DNA of 24,333 nucleotides, from contig PAZO01000022.1 in assembly GCA_002715665.1 (NCBI GenBank), forward strand, positions 1-24,333. The letters run 5' to 3'. Below, piece by piece: positions 6,494 through 14,571 of this stretch (within the stretch, counting starts at the first letter, position 1; each line of letters begins with the position of its first letter). A model generated the notes under the pieces. That model ran no database searches, was not told where the DNA came from, and was given only the letters and a program-made list of their open reading frames with translations. Origin of the DNA: Chloroflexota bacterium (GTDB taxonomy: Bacteria > Chloroflexota > Dehalococcoidia > SAR202 > GCA-002694895). Made by a program: the position numbers and the translations under genes.

Positions 6494-8463
6494 TTCTTAT
6501 CACCACTATTGTTTTTATTATATGATTTGTCAAAATATGGCAGTATTGATATAAATGCCCCTAATACTACAATTATCGCACCGTACCATATCAATGAAAC
6601 CAGTGGGTTGATTTTAATTTCAAAAACAGCCGAATTATCTTCTGAAAGAACAGATTGTGAAAAATAAAAATCTTCTAATCCAAATTCTATTATTCCTGCC
6701 TTTGTAGAATTCATATCAAATCTTGGATAATAACTTTTAGATGTAAAATATGTTCCTAAATTTTGATCATTCTTTTTTATTTCCATAAAAGCTTTATAGT
6801 TTGTATGATCGGTTTTAGTTGTAATAACAGATTCAATATACTTAAATTCATAATTTTTAAACTTAGCAGATTGCCCGGGTTCTAATGCATAATCTCTTTC
6901 AATTCCCATGAATGAAGTTCCTGCAATACCAAGCATAACTAAAAGAATACCAGTGTGAGAAATAAGACCACCATATCTAGAAGAATTAGAAGCCAAAATT
7001 TTTGATATTATTTTTATCTTATTTTTAAAAGAATTATTTTTATTTCTAGGTAAAGCAATTATTCTATACAACTCGGATATAAATTGTGAAATAGCAAAAT
7101 AGAATATAAATAATGTTAGTGTCACCCAATAATGCCCATTTAAATACCAGCTGTTAATTAGTGCTGCAAGAATACCAATTAGAATAAAAATCATTTTTTT
7201 TCTAATATAGTTAGTAATGCTAGTGTTTTTCCGAGGGATAAATGGCGCAATGCTTAAAACAATCATTAAAACAAGTAATATAGGTCCATTCACTGTGTCA
7301 TAGAATTCTCGACCAACATATATTTCTTGATTTTCTATAGACTGAGTAAATACAGGATATATTGTACCCATAAGAGTTATTAAAGCTACAGAAAGGAAAA
7401 GTACATTTTGTATTAATATAAAAGATTCTCTAGATAAAAAAGAATTTACTTTTTTAGGGGAACTAAGTCTTGGGAAGTAATAAATAAAAAACAAAAAAGC
7501 AAATAACGAAGAACATGTCATAAATATTAAAAATGTCCAACCAAGTGATGATGATGCAAAAGAATGGACAGAAGGAACAGCCCCGCCTCTGTTAATAAAC
7601 ATTCCCATTTGAGCCATGAAAAAAGCAAAAATAACAAGAAATATATTCCAACCTTTAAACATATTTCTTTTTCTTTGTACTATTAGAGAATGTATCAACG
7701 CAGTCATTATAAGCCATGGCATCAAGGAAGAGTTTTCGACTGGGTCCCATGCCCAGTATCCTCCCCAACCTAGAATTGTGTATGCCCACCAGCTACCTAA
7801 AGCTAATCCTGCAGTTAGTACCATCCATATGCTAATACTCCATCTTCGAAGTAAATCTAATTTAGCATCCATATCCTTGCAAATAACAACTCCTAATGAA
7901 ATCCCAAATGGTATTACCACTCCTGTTAATCCGATCATTTGTACAGGAGGATGAATAAACATTCCAAAGTGTAATAACAAAGGATTAATACCTTGCCCAT
8001 CATCAGGGGGGTATGGTGCCAAATCAAACGGATTTGCCAAAAATGAAGTCGTTCCTAATAAGAAAACCATAAACAATAAAATAAAAATCGAAGAAAAGTT
8101 AATTGTCTTATCATCTATATTTTGATTTCTTAGAAATAAAAATAATAGTGTAGACAATGAAAAACAAATAAATAGCAAAGATCCTTCGTTTCCTGCGTAG
8201 AATGCAATCCACGTATAAACCATAGGCATAGAGTTGCTACTATGATCTGCAACGTATTGAATTGAATAATCATGAGTTACGAATGCTATTACAAGGCATA
8301 TAGTTGAAAATAATAATAAAATGAAACCTGCATAAGTTGCAAATCTAGTACTAATCAAGAATCTAATATCATTAGATTTCAATCCTATAATTAATGCAAA
8401 CAAAGAATAGAAATATATTCCTGTAGATAATTTTAGAAGTAAATCACCAAGAGCGCCTAACAT
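6487..8463 (-). CDS. ccmF: Cytochrome c haem lyase subunit CcmF
   Basis: Multi-spanning membrane protein of system I cytochrome c maturation that transfers haem from holo-CcmE to apocytochrome c. At 658 aa with about 13-15 predicted hydrophobic segments it is full length. The haem-handling WWD motif reads WGGYWAWDPVEN (residues 233-244). Histidines corresponding to the four conserved E. coli ones are present: His171 (MFIHPP), His258, His300 (VPSVHSF) and His503 (LISHTGILLVMLG). The usual WEGS segment is NEGSLL here (residues 92-97). Its start overlaps the ccmH stop by one base (TAATG). No ccmA, B, C, D, E or G gene lies in the window. CcmF rather than a system II ResB/ResC pair argues against a typical actinobacterium. 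Confidence 0.95.
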   Translation of the reverse strand: MLGALGDLLLKLSTGIYFYSLFALIIGLKSNDIRFLISTRFATYAGFILLLFSTICLVIAFVTHDYSIQYVADHSSNSMPMVYTWIAFYAGNEGSLLFICFSLSTLLFLFLRNQNIDDKTINFSSIFILLFMVFLLGTTSFLANPFDLAPYPPDDGQGINPLLLHFGMFIHPPVQMIGLTGVVIPFGISLGVVICKDMDAKLDLLRRWSISIWMVLTAGLALGSWWAYTILGWGGYWAWDPVENSSLMPWLIMTALIHSLIVQRKRNMFKGWNIFLVIFAFFMAQMGMFINRGGAVPSVHSFASSSLGWTFLIFMTCSSLFAFLFFIYYFPRLSSPKKVNSFLSRESFILIQNVLFLSVALITLMGTIYPVFTQSIENQEIYVGREFYDTVNGPILLVLMIVLSIAPFIPRKNTSITNYIRKKMIFILIGILAALINSWYLNGHYWVTLTLFIFYFAISQFISELYRIIALPRNKNNSFKNKIKIISKILASNSSRYGGLISHTGILLVMLGIAGTSFMGIERDYALEPGQSAKFKNYEFKYIESVITTKTDHTNYKAFMEIKKNDQNLGTYFTSKSYYPRFDMNSTKAGIIEFGLEDFYFSQSVLSEDNSAVFEIKINPLVSLIWYGAIIVVLGAFISILPYFDKSYNKNNSGDKKW

Positions 8464-8894
8464 TAATTTAAGCTCCTTTTTTGACGAACATTAGAATATA
8501 AAAACAAAAAAATTATAAAAGCTATAACCAAAATAAAAATTGGGATAATCCATAAAAACAATCCAATACCTTTTTTATCAGGAGATGCTAAAATCTCAAT
8601 TCCGTACTTATTAACTAAAAAAGAGATAATCTGCTCATCAGTCCATCCTTCATTTATTCTTGATTTGACAAAATCTTTTAAATCTTTAGAAATTTTGGTA
8701 TTCGATTCAGCAATAGTTTCTGCAGGGCATATAGGGCATTTAATTTTTGTTTCCAAATCCAAGTACCTAATCTCATTCTCAGAGAGTTCGTCATATTCAT
8801 TATAAAAACAATTTATCATCACAAAAGATAAAACTATTCCTAAGATAAGATAATAGGATTTGTAAAAATGAATTAATTTAAGTTGTTTTTTCAA
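8463..8894 (-). CDS. ccmH: Cytochrome c maturation protein CcmH
   Basis: Thiol-redox subunit that keeps apocytochrome CXXCH cysteines reduced for haem attachment by CcmF. It is 143 aa: an N-terminal membrane segment (about 14-28), an extracytoplasmic helical domain with the redox pair in KIKCPICPAETIAES, the following helices (KISKDLKDFVKSRINEGWT, then YGIEILASP), and a C-terminal membrane helix (about 110-132). That is the CcmH N-terminal-domain architecture. The start is TTG at 8892-8894; the only nearby ATG (8903-8905) is out of frame. GAGAG four nt upstream is a weak ribosome site. VMINC near residue 29 could also be a lipobox. It is the first gene of the ccm operon, divergent from the DRTGG gene. 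Confidence 0.9.
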   Translation of the reverse strand: MKKQLKLIHFYKSYYLILGIVLSFVMINCFYNEYDELSENEIRYLDLETKIKCPICPAETIAESNTKISKDLKDFVKSRINEGWTDEQIISFLVNKYGIEILASPDKKGIGLFLWIIPIFILVIAFIIFLFLYSNVRQKRSLN

Positions 8895-8980
8895 ATATCT
8901 CTCATTTATAAGATATAAAATAATAATTTAAAAATAAAGTTTTGTTATAATTTCTTGTAAGTAAAATAATTAAATAAATT
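8895..8980. promoter_or_regulatory. Divergent promoter region, ccmH / DRTGG gene
   Basis: An 86-bp A/T-dominated gap between divergent operons. On the plus strand TGTTATAAT at 8943-8951 is a perfect extended -10 (TG-n-TATAAT), predicting transcription start near 8958 and a leader of about 22 nt for the gene at 8981. No good -35 is seen, which an extended -10 does not strictly need. A minus-strand promoter for ccmH must also lie here, but no box stands out from the A/T background. Confidence 0.5.
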
Positions 8981-9949
8981 ATGATAATTAATTTCTATTC
9001 TAATAAACAAAATGCTGGTAAGAGTTTAATTTTATCAGCTTTTTCACATTTATTGACTGTAAAAAATATTAAGAATATTGCTATTAATCCGATTTTAAAC
9101 ATCTCTTCAAAAGATACAGACCAAACTCAGTTAAATTTAAATGATTTGTTAGAACAAAAAACAAATTTCAAATCACATGATATTAAAGATATCAATACAA
9201 AATCAAAAATTGACAAATTAATAAATGAGATTGAAAATCTTGATAGTAAATATAAGGTTGTTTTAGTTGAGATTCCTAATAATATTCCTAATGGATTAAC
9301 CTTTAATTCTAAAAACAAAAAAATTAAAAACTTGTTGATTAACGAATTCTCTAATTCGGGAAATGTAAAAAACACAAAAAATTTTAACGACCTTGACTGG
9401 ATAATATACAATAAGGTCCCCAAATATAAATCTACTTTTGTAGATTCTAAAATCAAACCAAAACTAAAATCAGATCAAAATAAAATCATTGCTACAATAC
9501 CTGAAAATAGAAAACTTAATTCATTGACTATAGAGCAAATAAATATTTTGTTAGAAGGGGAATATATCATTGAAAAAAATACAAATCGCTTAATCGAAAA
9601 TTATCTAATTGGAACACCTCGAATGGATTCAGGTAAACATTATTATAGTTCTTATGATAATGCTGCTGTAATCATAAGAACAGATAGGCCAGATATTCAA
9701 ATGTCAGCAATTTACCAAGATGTTCAATGTCTTATTTTAGCAGGCACAGAAGATATAGCTGACTATGTTTTATACGAAGCACAAGAACGAGAAATTCCCT
9801 TAATAAAAGTTAATACAAATACAATTGAAACAGCTAATAAAATAAACATGATAAATTCAAAAACAGATGCTTTTCATTCAGAAAAAATAAAAACTATTGC
9901 TAATTTAATTAGTAATCAAATAGACATAAAAAATCTAGTGTCTACATAG
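8981..9949 (+). CDS. BioD-like P-loop / DRTGG-domain protein
   Basis: A 322-aa protein with two recognisable parts. The N-terminal region begins MIINFYSNKQNAGKSLIL, a BioD/CobB-like Walker A (residues 7-15) of the AAA_26 type, followed by the strand YKVVLVEIP. The C-terminal part (about 205-300) resembles the DRTGG domain: RLIENYLIGTPRMDSG, then RTDRPDIQMSAI and CLILAGTEDIADYVLYEAQE. This pair is the N-terminal half of some phosphotransacetylases (Pta), but the catalytic Pta_PTB domain is absent. Stand-alone versions are known and are presumed to sense or bind a nucleotide or metabolite. It sits first in a plus-strand run, 3 bp before the UvrD-type helicase. Family call is good; the ligand and role are unknown. 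Confidence 0.78.
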   Translation: MIINFYSNKQNAGKSLILSAFSHLLTVKNIKNIAINPILNISSKDTDQTQLNLNDLLEQKTNFKSHDIKDINTKSKIDKLINEIENLDSKYKVVLVEIPNNIPNGLTFNSKNKKIKNLLINEFSNSGNVKNTKNFNDLDWIIYNKVPKYKSTFVDSKIKPKLKSDQNKIIATIPENRKLNSLTIEQINILLEGEYIIEKNTNRLIENYLIGTPRMDSGKHYYSSYDNAAVIIRTDRPDIQMSAIYQDVQCLILAGTEDIADYVLYEAQEREIPLIKVNTNTIETANKINMINSKTDAFHSEKIKTIANLISNQIDIKNLVST

Positions 9950-9952
9950 ATT

Positions 9953-12145
9953 ATGCTGATAAATGCATTAAATAATCTAAACGAAAATCAAAATGAAGCT
10001 GTTAAACATATTGATGGCCCTGCTTTAATTATTGCAGGTCCAGGCAGTGGAAAAACAAGAGTAATCACATCTAGAATTGCATGGCTAGTTCAAAACAATA
10101 TCTCTATTCATCAAATTGCTGCTCTAACATTCACAAATAAAGCAGCATCAGAAATGAAGGAAAGAATTTTTAAAATTTTAGATTCAAATCCTGTCAAATA
10201 TCTTCCAAATATAGGAACTTTCCATTCATTTTGTGCTTATCTATTAAGAGAAAATTCTGAATTACTAACAGTCGATAAAAATTTTTTAATTTATGATAAT
10301 TATGATCAAATATCAGTAATAAAAAGAGTTTTAAATGACCTTAATCTTGATGTGAAAATATATAAACCACAAATGATTTTAGGATTGATATCAAAATCAA
10401 AAAGCCAACTTGAAACAGTAGAAGAATTCGGCAAGAATATTTCAACAGCTTTCAACAAAAACGTATATGAAATATATAAAAATTATCAGGAAAAACTTAC
10501 TCAATCAAATGCAATGGATTTTGATGATTTGTTGGTAAATGCATATTTTTTATTAAAAACTAATATTAATTTATTACTAAGCTACAATGAAAAATATAAA
10601 TATTTAATGATAGATGAATTTCAAGATACGAACTTTGTACAATACAAAATAGCCCGACTTCTATCCAACGAACATAAAAATATCTTTGTTGTTGGAGACC
10701 CTGATCAGTCAATATATTCATGGCGTAACGCAGATATCACCAACATATTAAATTTCAAAACTGATTATCCAAATACTAATGTTATTTATTTAAATCAAAA
10801 CTACAGATCTTCTCAAAATATTATCGATGCTTCACAGTCTGTAATTTCAGAAAATCAAAATAAATACGATAGAAAAATTTTCTCCGCACAAAATTCAGAA
10901 GGAAATTTAATTGTTACAGTAGAGTCTTATGATGAAATCGAAGAAGCTGAAAAAATTGCAGGTGAGGTGCACAAAATAATTAAATCAAACGAAATAAAAT
11001 TAAGTGACATTGCAGTGATGTACAGAACAAATGCTCAGTCACGTGCATTTGAACAAGTATTTTCTTTAAACCAAATACCTTTTCAATTGGTCGGGGGTAC
11101 ACGTTTTTATCAAAGACAAGAAATAAAAGATTTATTAGCATATATTCGTTTGATTTTAAATTCCAATGACGATAGTAGTTTTTTAAGAGTAATTAACATT
11201 CCGACAAGAGGTATAGGTAAGTCAACAGTAGATAAAATTACACAAAATGCTTACATGAATAGCTTGTCATGCTTAGAATCGGCAAAATCACTTGCCAATA
11301 ATCAATCAAATAATGAAATAAACTTATCTACAGGGCCATCTAAAAACATAAATATGTTTTTAGACATCTTAAATAATTTACAAATCAAATCCGAAAATTC
11401 AGAAATAGACGAGTTAATTGCTGAGATTATTCAAACTACCAAATACAGAGATTATATTATAAGTAATTTGTCCAATCCAGAAGAAAGATTGGAAAACATA
11501 GAAGAATTAATAAGTTCAATAACAAATTTTGATGCAATAGATCCAAAAAACAAAATAAACGAATTCCTAGAATCAGTTAGTTTAATTAACGATGTGGATA
11601 GTATTCAGGATGATACAGAAAGATTAACATTAATTACACTACATCAATCTAAAGGACTAGAGTATGATACTGTGTTTTTAACTGGATTAGAAGATGGTAC
11701 TTTGCCACATATTCTTTCATTTGATAATGATATGGAAATGGAAGAAGAACGTAGATTATTATATGTTGGTATTACCAGAGCAAAACAAAGATTATATTTA
11801 TCAAGAGTATTTAAAAGAGGTGGTTGGGGAAAATCAGAAGTAAAATCTCCTTCTAGATTTTTATACGATATTCCAGATAGTTTAGTTGTTGGACACAATG
11901 TAAATAAACCCGATAAAAATCCACCTAAATCTAGTTTTAAAAGATATTCAAATATTAAAAACACGGATGTTAAAAAGAAACCTGAAATTAACGCAGGAGA
12001 AAAGGTCAAACATCCAACTTATGGTGAAGGTATTGTTATTAGTGCAGTAAATTCAACAGATGATATTGAACTTACAATTGCTTTCGATCAAAATAAAGGG
12101 ATTAAAAAGTTTTTATATTCTATGAGCGGAATTATCAAAATATAA
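9953..12145 (+). CDS. UvrD/PcrA-type superfamily 1 DNA helicase
   Basis: ATP-dependent 3'-5' DNA helicase for repair and replication-fork maintenance. The 730 aa are full length for PcrA/UvrD. Motifs in order are Q-motif region LNENQNEAV, Walker A GPGSGKT (29-35), TFTNKAASEM (Ia), GTFHSFC, Walker B MIDEFQDTN, GDPDQSIYSWRNAD (III), LNQNYRSS (IV), GGTRFYQRQEIKDLLAY (IVa), TLHQSKGLEYDTVFL (V) and EERRLLYVGITRAKQRLYL (VI). The last about 50 residues (GEKVKHPTYGEGIVI...) form the PcrA-type Tudor-like domain that contacts RNA polymerase, so PcrA is the closer relative. There is no clear Shine-Dalgarno; it follows the DRTGG gene by 3 bp and is probably co-transcribed. Confidence 0.95.
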   Translation: MLINALNNLNENQNEAVKHIDGPALIIAGPGSGKTRVITSRIAWLVQNNISIHQIAALTFTNKAASEMKERIFKILDSNPVKYLPNIGTFHSFCAYLLRENSELLTVDKNFLIYDNYDQISVIKRVLNDLNLDVKIYKPQMILGLISKSKSQLETVEEFGKNISTAFNKNVYEIYKNYQEKLTQSNAMDFDDLLVNAYFLLKTNINLLLSYNEKYKYLMIDEFQDTNFVQYKIARLLSNEHKNIFVVGDPDQSIYSWRNADITNILNFKTDYPNTNVIYLNQNYRSSQNIIDASQSVISENQNKYDRKIFSAQNSEGNLIVTVESYDEIEEAEKIAGEVHKIIKSNEIKLSDIAVMYRTNAQSRAFEQVFSLNQIPFQLVGGTRFYQRQEIKDLLAYIRLILNSNDDSSFLRVINIPTRGIGKSTVDKITQNAYMNSLSCLESAKSLANNQSNNEINLSTGPSKNINMFLDILNNLQIKSENSEIDELIAEIIQTTKYRDYIISNLSNPEERLENIEELISSITNFDAIDPKNKINEFLESVSLINDVDSIQDDTERLTLITLHQSKGLEYDTVFLTGLEDGTLPHILSFDNDMEMEEERRLLYVGITRAKQRLYLSRVFKRGGWGKSEVKSPSRFLYDIPDSLVVGHNVNKPDKNPPKSSFKRYSNIKNTDVKKKPEINAGEKVKHPTYGEGIVISAVNSTDDIELTIAFDQNKGIKKFLYSMSGIIKI

Positions 12146-12163
12146 AAATTCAATTTAATTTAT

Positions 12164-12169
12164 AAGGAG
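12164..12169 (+). promoter_or_regulatory. Shine-Dalgarno site of first MaoC gene
   Basis: AAGGAG lies 6 nt before the ATG at 12176, a near-ideal ribosome-binding site. Most upstream genes lack one, so these genes are probably well translated. Confidence 0.7.
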
Positions 12170-12175
12170 TCATAA

Positions 12176-12646
12176 ATGTCAGAATCTAATACTATTCCTA
12201 AGAGTTTACAAGAAGCAATTGGAACGGAATCAAAAAAACTTTCCAATGATATAGAAAAAGGCGCAATTAGAAGATTTGCAGAAGCAATAGAAGACAACAA
12301 TCCTTTATATGTTGATGAAAATTATGCAAAAAGCATAGGTTATCGTAATGTGATTGCTCCTCCAACATTTTTAAGATCAGTTCAAACCGATCCTCTTCCT
12401 GATCATATTAAATCACCCTATTCTGCAGTAGTTGATGGCGGAAGTGTATGGGAATATTTCTCTCCTGTATGTGCTGGAGACATAATTACTACAATTACAA
12501 CATTTGAAAATGTTTTCGATCGTGATGGAAGGTTAGGAAATATGATTTTTTTAATTAAAACAACTAGATATACAAATCAACTTTCTGAATTAGTAGCAAC
12601 ACAAACTACAACTAGCATAACTTACGAACCCAAAAAGGAGAATTAA
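12176..12646 (+). CDS. MaoC-like dehydratase, FAS1/HadA-type hotdog subunit
   Basis: A 156-aa single-hotdog protein of the FAS1_DH/MaoC N-terminal type. It contains ESKKLSNDIEKGAIRRFAEA, then NPLYVDENYAKSIGYRNVIAPPTFLRS and the strand-rich second half GGSVWEYFSPVCAGDIITT. Members of this type usually lack the catalytic Asp/His pair and act as the substrate-binding partner of a second MaoC subunit, as in mycobacterial HadA with HadB. The next gene, 2 bp downstream and coupled through an embedded ribosome site, encodes just such a partner. The pair would hydrate or dehydrate an enoyl/3-hydroxyacyl thioester. The chain length and carrier (CoA or ACP) cannot be read from the sequence. Confidence 0.85.
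   Translation: MSESNTIPKSLQEAIGTESKKLSNDIEKGAIRRFAEAIEDNNPLYVDENYAKSIGYRNVIAPPTFLRSVQTDPLPDHIKSPYSAVVDGGSVWEYFSPVCAGDIITTITTFENVFDRDGRLGNMIFLIKTTRYTNQLSELVATQTTTSITYEPKKEN
12635..12640 (+). promoter_or_regulatory. Shine-Dalgarno site of second MaoC gene
   Basis: AAGGAG, 8 nt before the ATG at 12649, is embedded in the last codons of the upstream MaoC gene (Lys-Lys-Glu-Asn). This supports coupled translation of the two hotdog subunits. Confidence 0.7.
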
Positions 12647-12648
12647 TA

Positions 12649-13068
12649 ATGAATCAAAATTTATATTTTGAAGATATAAAAATAGGTATGGAAATTCCGA
12701 CTATTAAAAAAAATCCAACAACTCAACAATTAGTTAAATACGCAGGAGCATCTGGTGATTTTTACCAAATACACTATGATATGGATTATGCAAAAAATAA
12801 CGGACTACCTGGAGTGATTTTACATGGAGCTCTTAAAAATGCTTTTTTAGGGCAAGTCATAACTGACTGGATCGGAAATTCAGGAAAATTAAAAATGCTT
12901 GAAGTTCAATATAAAGGAATGGACTTACCTGGGACTCCTGTATATGCAAAGGGTATAGTTACAGATATAATTGATGAAAATAATATTAATTGTGATTTGT
13001 GGCTTGAAACTGATAAAGGCGATAAAACCACTGTAGGTAAGGCTATAATTCAACTACCGAAAAAATAA
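12649..13068 (+). CDS. MaoC-family hydratase, catalytic (HadB-type) subunit
   Basis: A 139-aa hotdog-fold protein with the R-specific hydratase motif AGASGDFYQIHYDMDYAK. Asp37 and His42 have the catalytic Asp-x4-His spacing, and GLPGVILHG follows, forming the acyl-binding edge. It starts like other MaoC proteins with a short 'YFEDIKIGMEI' strand. Together with the preceding non-catalytic hotdog it should form a heterodimeric enoyl-thioester hydratase or 3-hydroxyacyl dehydratase. Adjacent paired MaoC genes are common in actinobacteria and marine Chloroflexota, where they expand degradation pathways for unusual acids. No acyl-CoA ligase or dehydrogenase is next to it to suggest the substrate. 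Confidence 0.88.
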   Translation: MNQNLYFEDIKIGMEIPTIKKNPTTQQLVKYAGASGDFYQIHYDMDYAKNNGLPGVILHGALKNAFLGQVITDWIGNSGKLKMLEVQYKGMDLPGTPVYAKGIVTDIIDENNINCDLWLETDKGDKTTVGKAIIQLPKK

Positions 13069-13084
13069 TAAATTAGGGGATTTT

Positions 13085-13807
13085 ATGCAAGAAACTTTTA
13101 AATTAGAAGGAATGACCTGCCAGGGCTGTGCTGACACTATTCAAAACGGCTTAAATGAACAATCTTTTATAGATAAAGCAATAGTATCTTTAGAAGAAAA
13201 TTCCTTGGTAATTAATGCCAAACAAAATCTAGATATTAATTCTCTGAATTCAATCGTTTCCGGACTTGGTAATTATAAAGTAAGGCCATTTAAAACAAAT
13301 TTGATTGCTCAAATAATAAACTATTTCACATCTAAAAAACCTATAGTAATAGCTCTTCTTATTGTAATCCTAAGTTCCGTTGCGATGCAGATTTCAGCTG
13401 ATGAATTCTTATTAAAAAACTTTTTCATGTCTTATATGGGAATATTCTTTGTTTTGTTTTCATTTTTAAAACTGCTGAATGTCTCAGGGTTTAGTATGAC
13501 TTTTAAAAAATATGATTTGATATCCAAAATCATTCCTGGTTTTGCTATAACATATCCATTTATAGAGCTAGGTTTAGGAATAATATTTTTAGCAAAGATA
13601 GAATCTGTTTTAATTTATGTTAACTTATTAACATTATTGTTTATGATTTCCCAATCAATAGGAATATCTAAATCACTTATAAATTCAGAACAAATTCAAT
13701 GTGCATGCATGGGATCAGCAGTTGATCTTCCACTTTCCTCACTAACAATAATAGAAAATTTAATTATGATTTCCATGTCAGCTTATATGATATCGATATT
13801 AGTTTAA
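13085..13807 (+). CDS. HMA-MauE/DoxX-like membrane fusion protein
   Basis: 240 aa with two parts. Residues 1-66 are a heavy-metal-associated domain with the soft-metal site GMTCQGCADTI (Cys12, Cys15). Residues about 85-240 carry 4-5 hydrophobic segments and resemble MauE/DoxX-like redox membrane proteins. These include a YPFIELGLG helix and a cysteine pair Cys206-Ala-Cys208 in the segment QCACMGSAVDLPLSSLTIIE. I recall that this fusion occurs in other bacteria. It probably moves copper or another thiophilic ion, or electrons, across the membrane, but no function has been fixed. AGGGGA at 13075-13080 gives a good ribosome site 4 nt before the ATG. It is the last gene of the plus-strand run, and its stop overlaps the stop of the convergent BtpA gene. 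Confidence 0.82.
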   Translation: MQETFKLEGMTCQGCADTIQNGLNEQSFIDKAIVSLEENSLVINAKQNLDINSLNSIVSGLGNYKVRPFKTNLIAQIINYFTSKKPIVIALLIVILSSVAMQISADEFLLKNFFMSYMGIFFVLFSFLKLLNVSGFSMTFKKYDLISKIIPGFAITYPFIELGLGIIFLAKIESVLIYVNLLTLLFMISQSIGISKSLINSEQIQCACMGSAVDLPLSSLTIIENLIMISMSAYMISILV

Positions 13808-14571
13808 TAAGTTATTGATTTAACAAATTCTTTAACATTGATTACAGAAATAGGGTTGTTTGTTTGATTGTCTTTTTTCAGTGATGTTCCTACAATCACC
13901 CCGTCACAATGTTCTAAAAAGACATTTACATTGTCTTTATTAATACCACTTCCAATTAAAATTGGTTTATTAAGTTCTTGTTTTAGCAATTTTAAATCTT
14001 CTACAGAAGCTTCTTCGCCCGTAATATCGCCAGTTAATATTATTCCATCCGCTAAGTTTCGTTCTACAGTAGCTTTTGCTGTCAATCTTAAATCTTGATT
14101 ACCTAACGGGACTGCATGTTTTACCAATACATCAGCAAATACTTGAACCTTAGAATTTAATTGTTTTTTTAAATCCATAAGAGATCGTGCGTCTCCTTCA
14201 ATTATTCCTTCTTCTGCTACAACAGCTCCCGTAAGCACGTTAACTCTAATAAAAGAAGCTCCGGTGATTTCAGCTATGCTCAATCCAGAAATTGCATCGT
14301 TTCTCATAACTTGCACACCAAAATCAAAATCAAATTCTGATTCTAAATGAGATACAATTTTAGTAAATGCAGACACTGTAATAGGTTTTGCAGGTTTATT
14401 TGAAAATGGCACATCGCCATAATTTTCAATATTTACTGTATTTATACCACCTTCTAACAAATTTTCCAAATCTTGTTTTGCTCTATCTATGACTTCATTA
14501 AAATTACCAAAATAATTTGGACTACCTGGTAAAGGCAGTAAATGTAACATACCAATAATTTTTTTATTCAT
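13804..14571 (-). CDS. BtpA/SgcQ-family TIM-barrel protein
   Basis: A 255-aa protein opening IIGMLHLLPLPGSPNYFG, the signature N-terminus of the BtpA family. It continues with EGGINTVNIENYGDVPF, GASFIRVNVLTGAVV, VFADVLVKHAVPLG, GIILTGDITGEEAS, PILIGSGINKDNV and CDGVIVGTSLKKD, the last two resembling the phosphate-binding loops of beta/alpha barrels. Cyanobacterial BtpA is linked to photosystem I stability. Bacterial SgcQ homologues sit in sugar or nucleoside catabolic operons, and the ribokinase next door fits the latter. It overlaps the ribokinase by 4 bp (ATGA), and GGAG at 14577-14580 serves as ribosome site. An aldolase- or phosphoribosyl-type activity on a sugar phosphate is plausible but unproven. 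Confidence 0.85.
   Translation of the reverse strand: MNKKIIGMLHLLPLPGSPNYFGNFNEVIDRAKQDLENLLEGGINTVNIENYGDVPFSNKPAKPITVSAFTKIVSHLESEFDFDFGVQVMRNDAISGLSIAEITGASFIRVNVLTGAVVAEEGIIEGDARSLMDLKKQLNSKVQVFADVLVKHAVPLGNQDLRLTAKATVERNLADGIILTGDITGEEASVEDLKLLKQELNKPILIGSGINKDNVNVFLEHCDGVIVGTSLKKDNQTNNPISVINVKEFVKSITY

Noticed and set aside
7616..7954. Open frame of 112 codons on the plus strand
   Set aside because: It is entirely antisense to the conserved WWD-containing part of ccmF and has no recognisable domain; treated as a shadow.
11644..12009. Open frame of 121 codons on the minus strand
   Set aside because: Antisense to helicase motifs V-VI and the C-terminal region; no ribosome site or domain.
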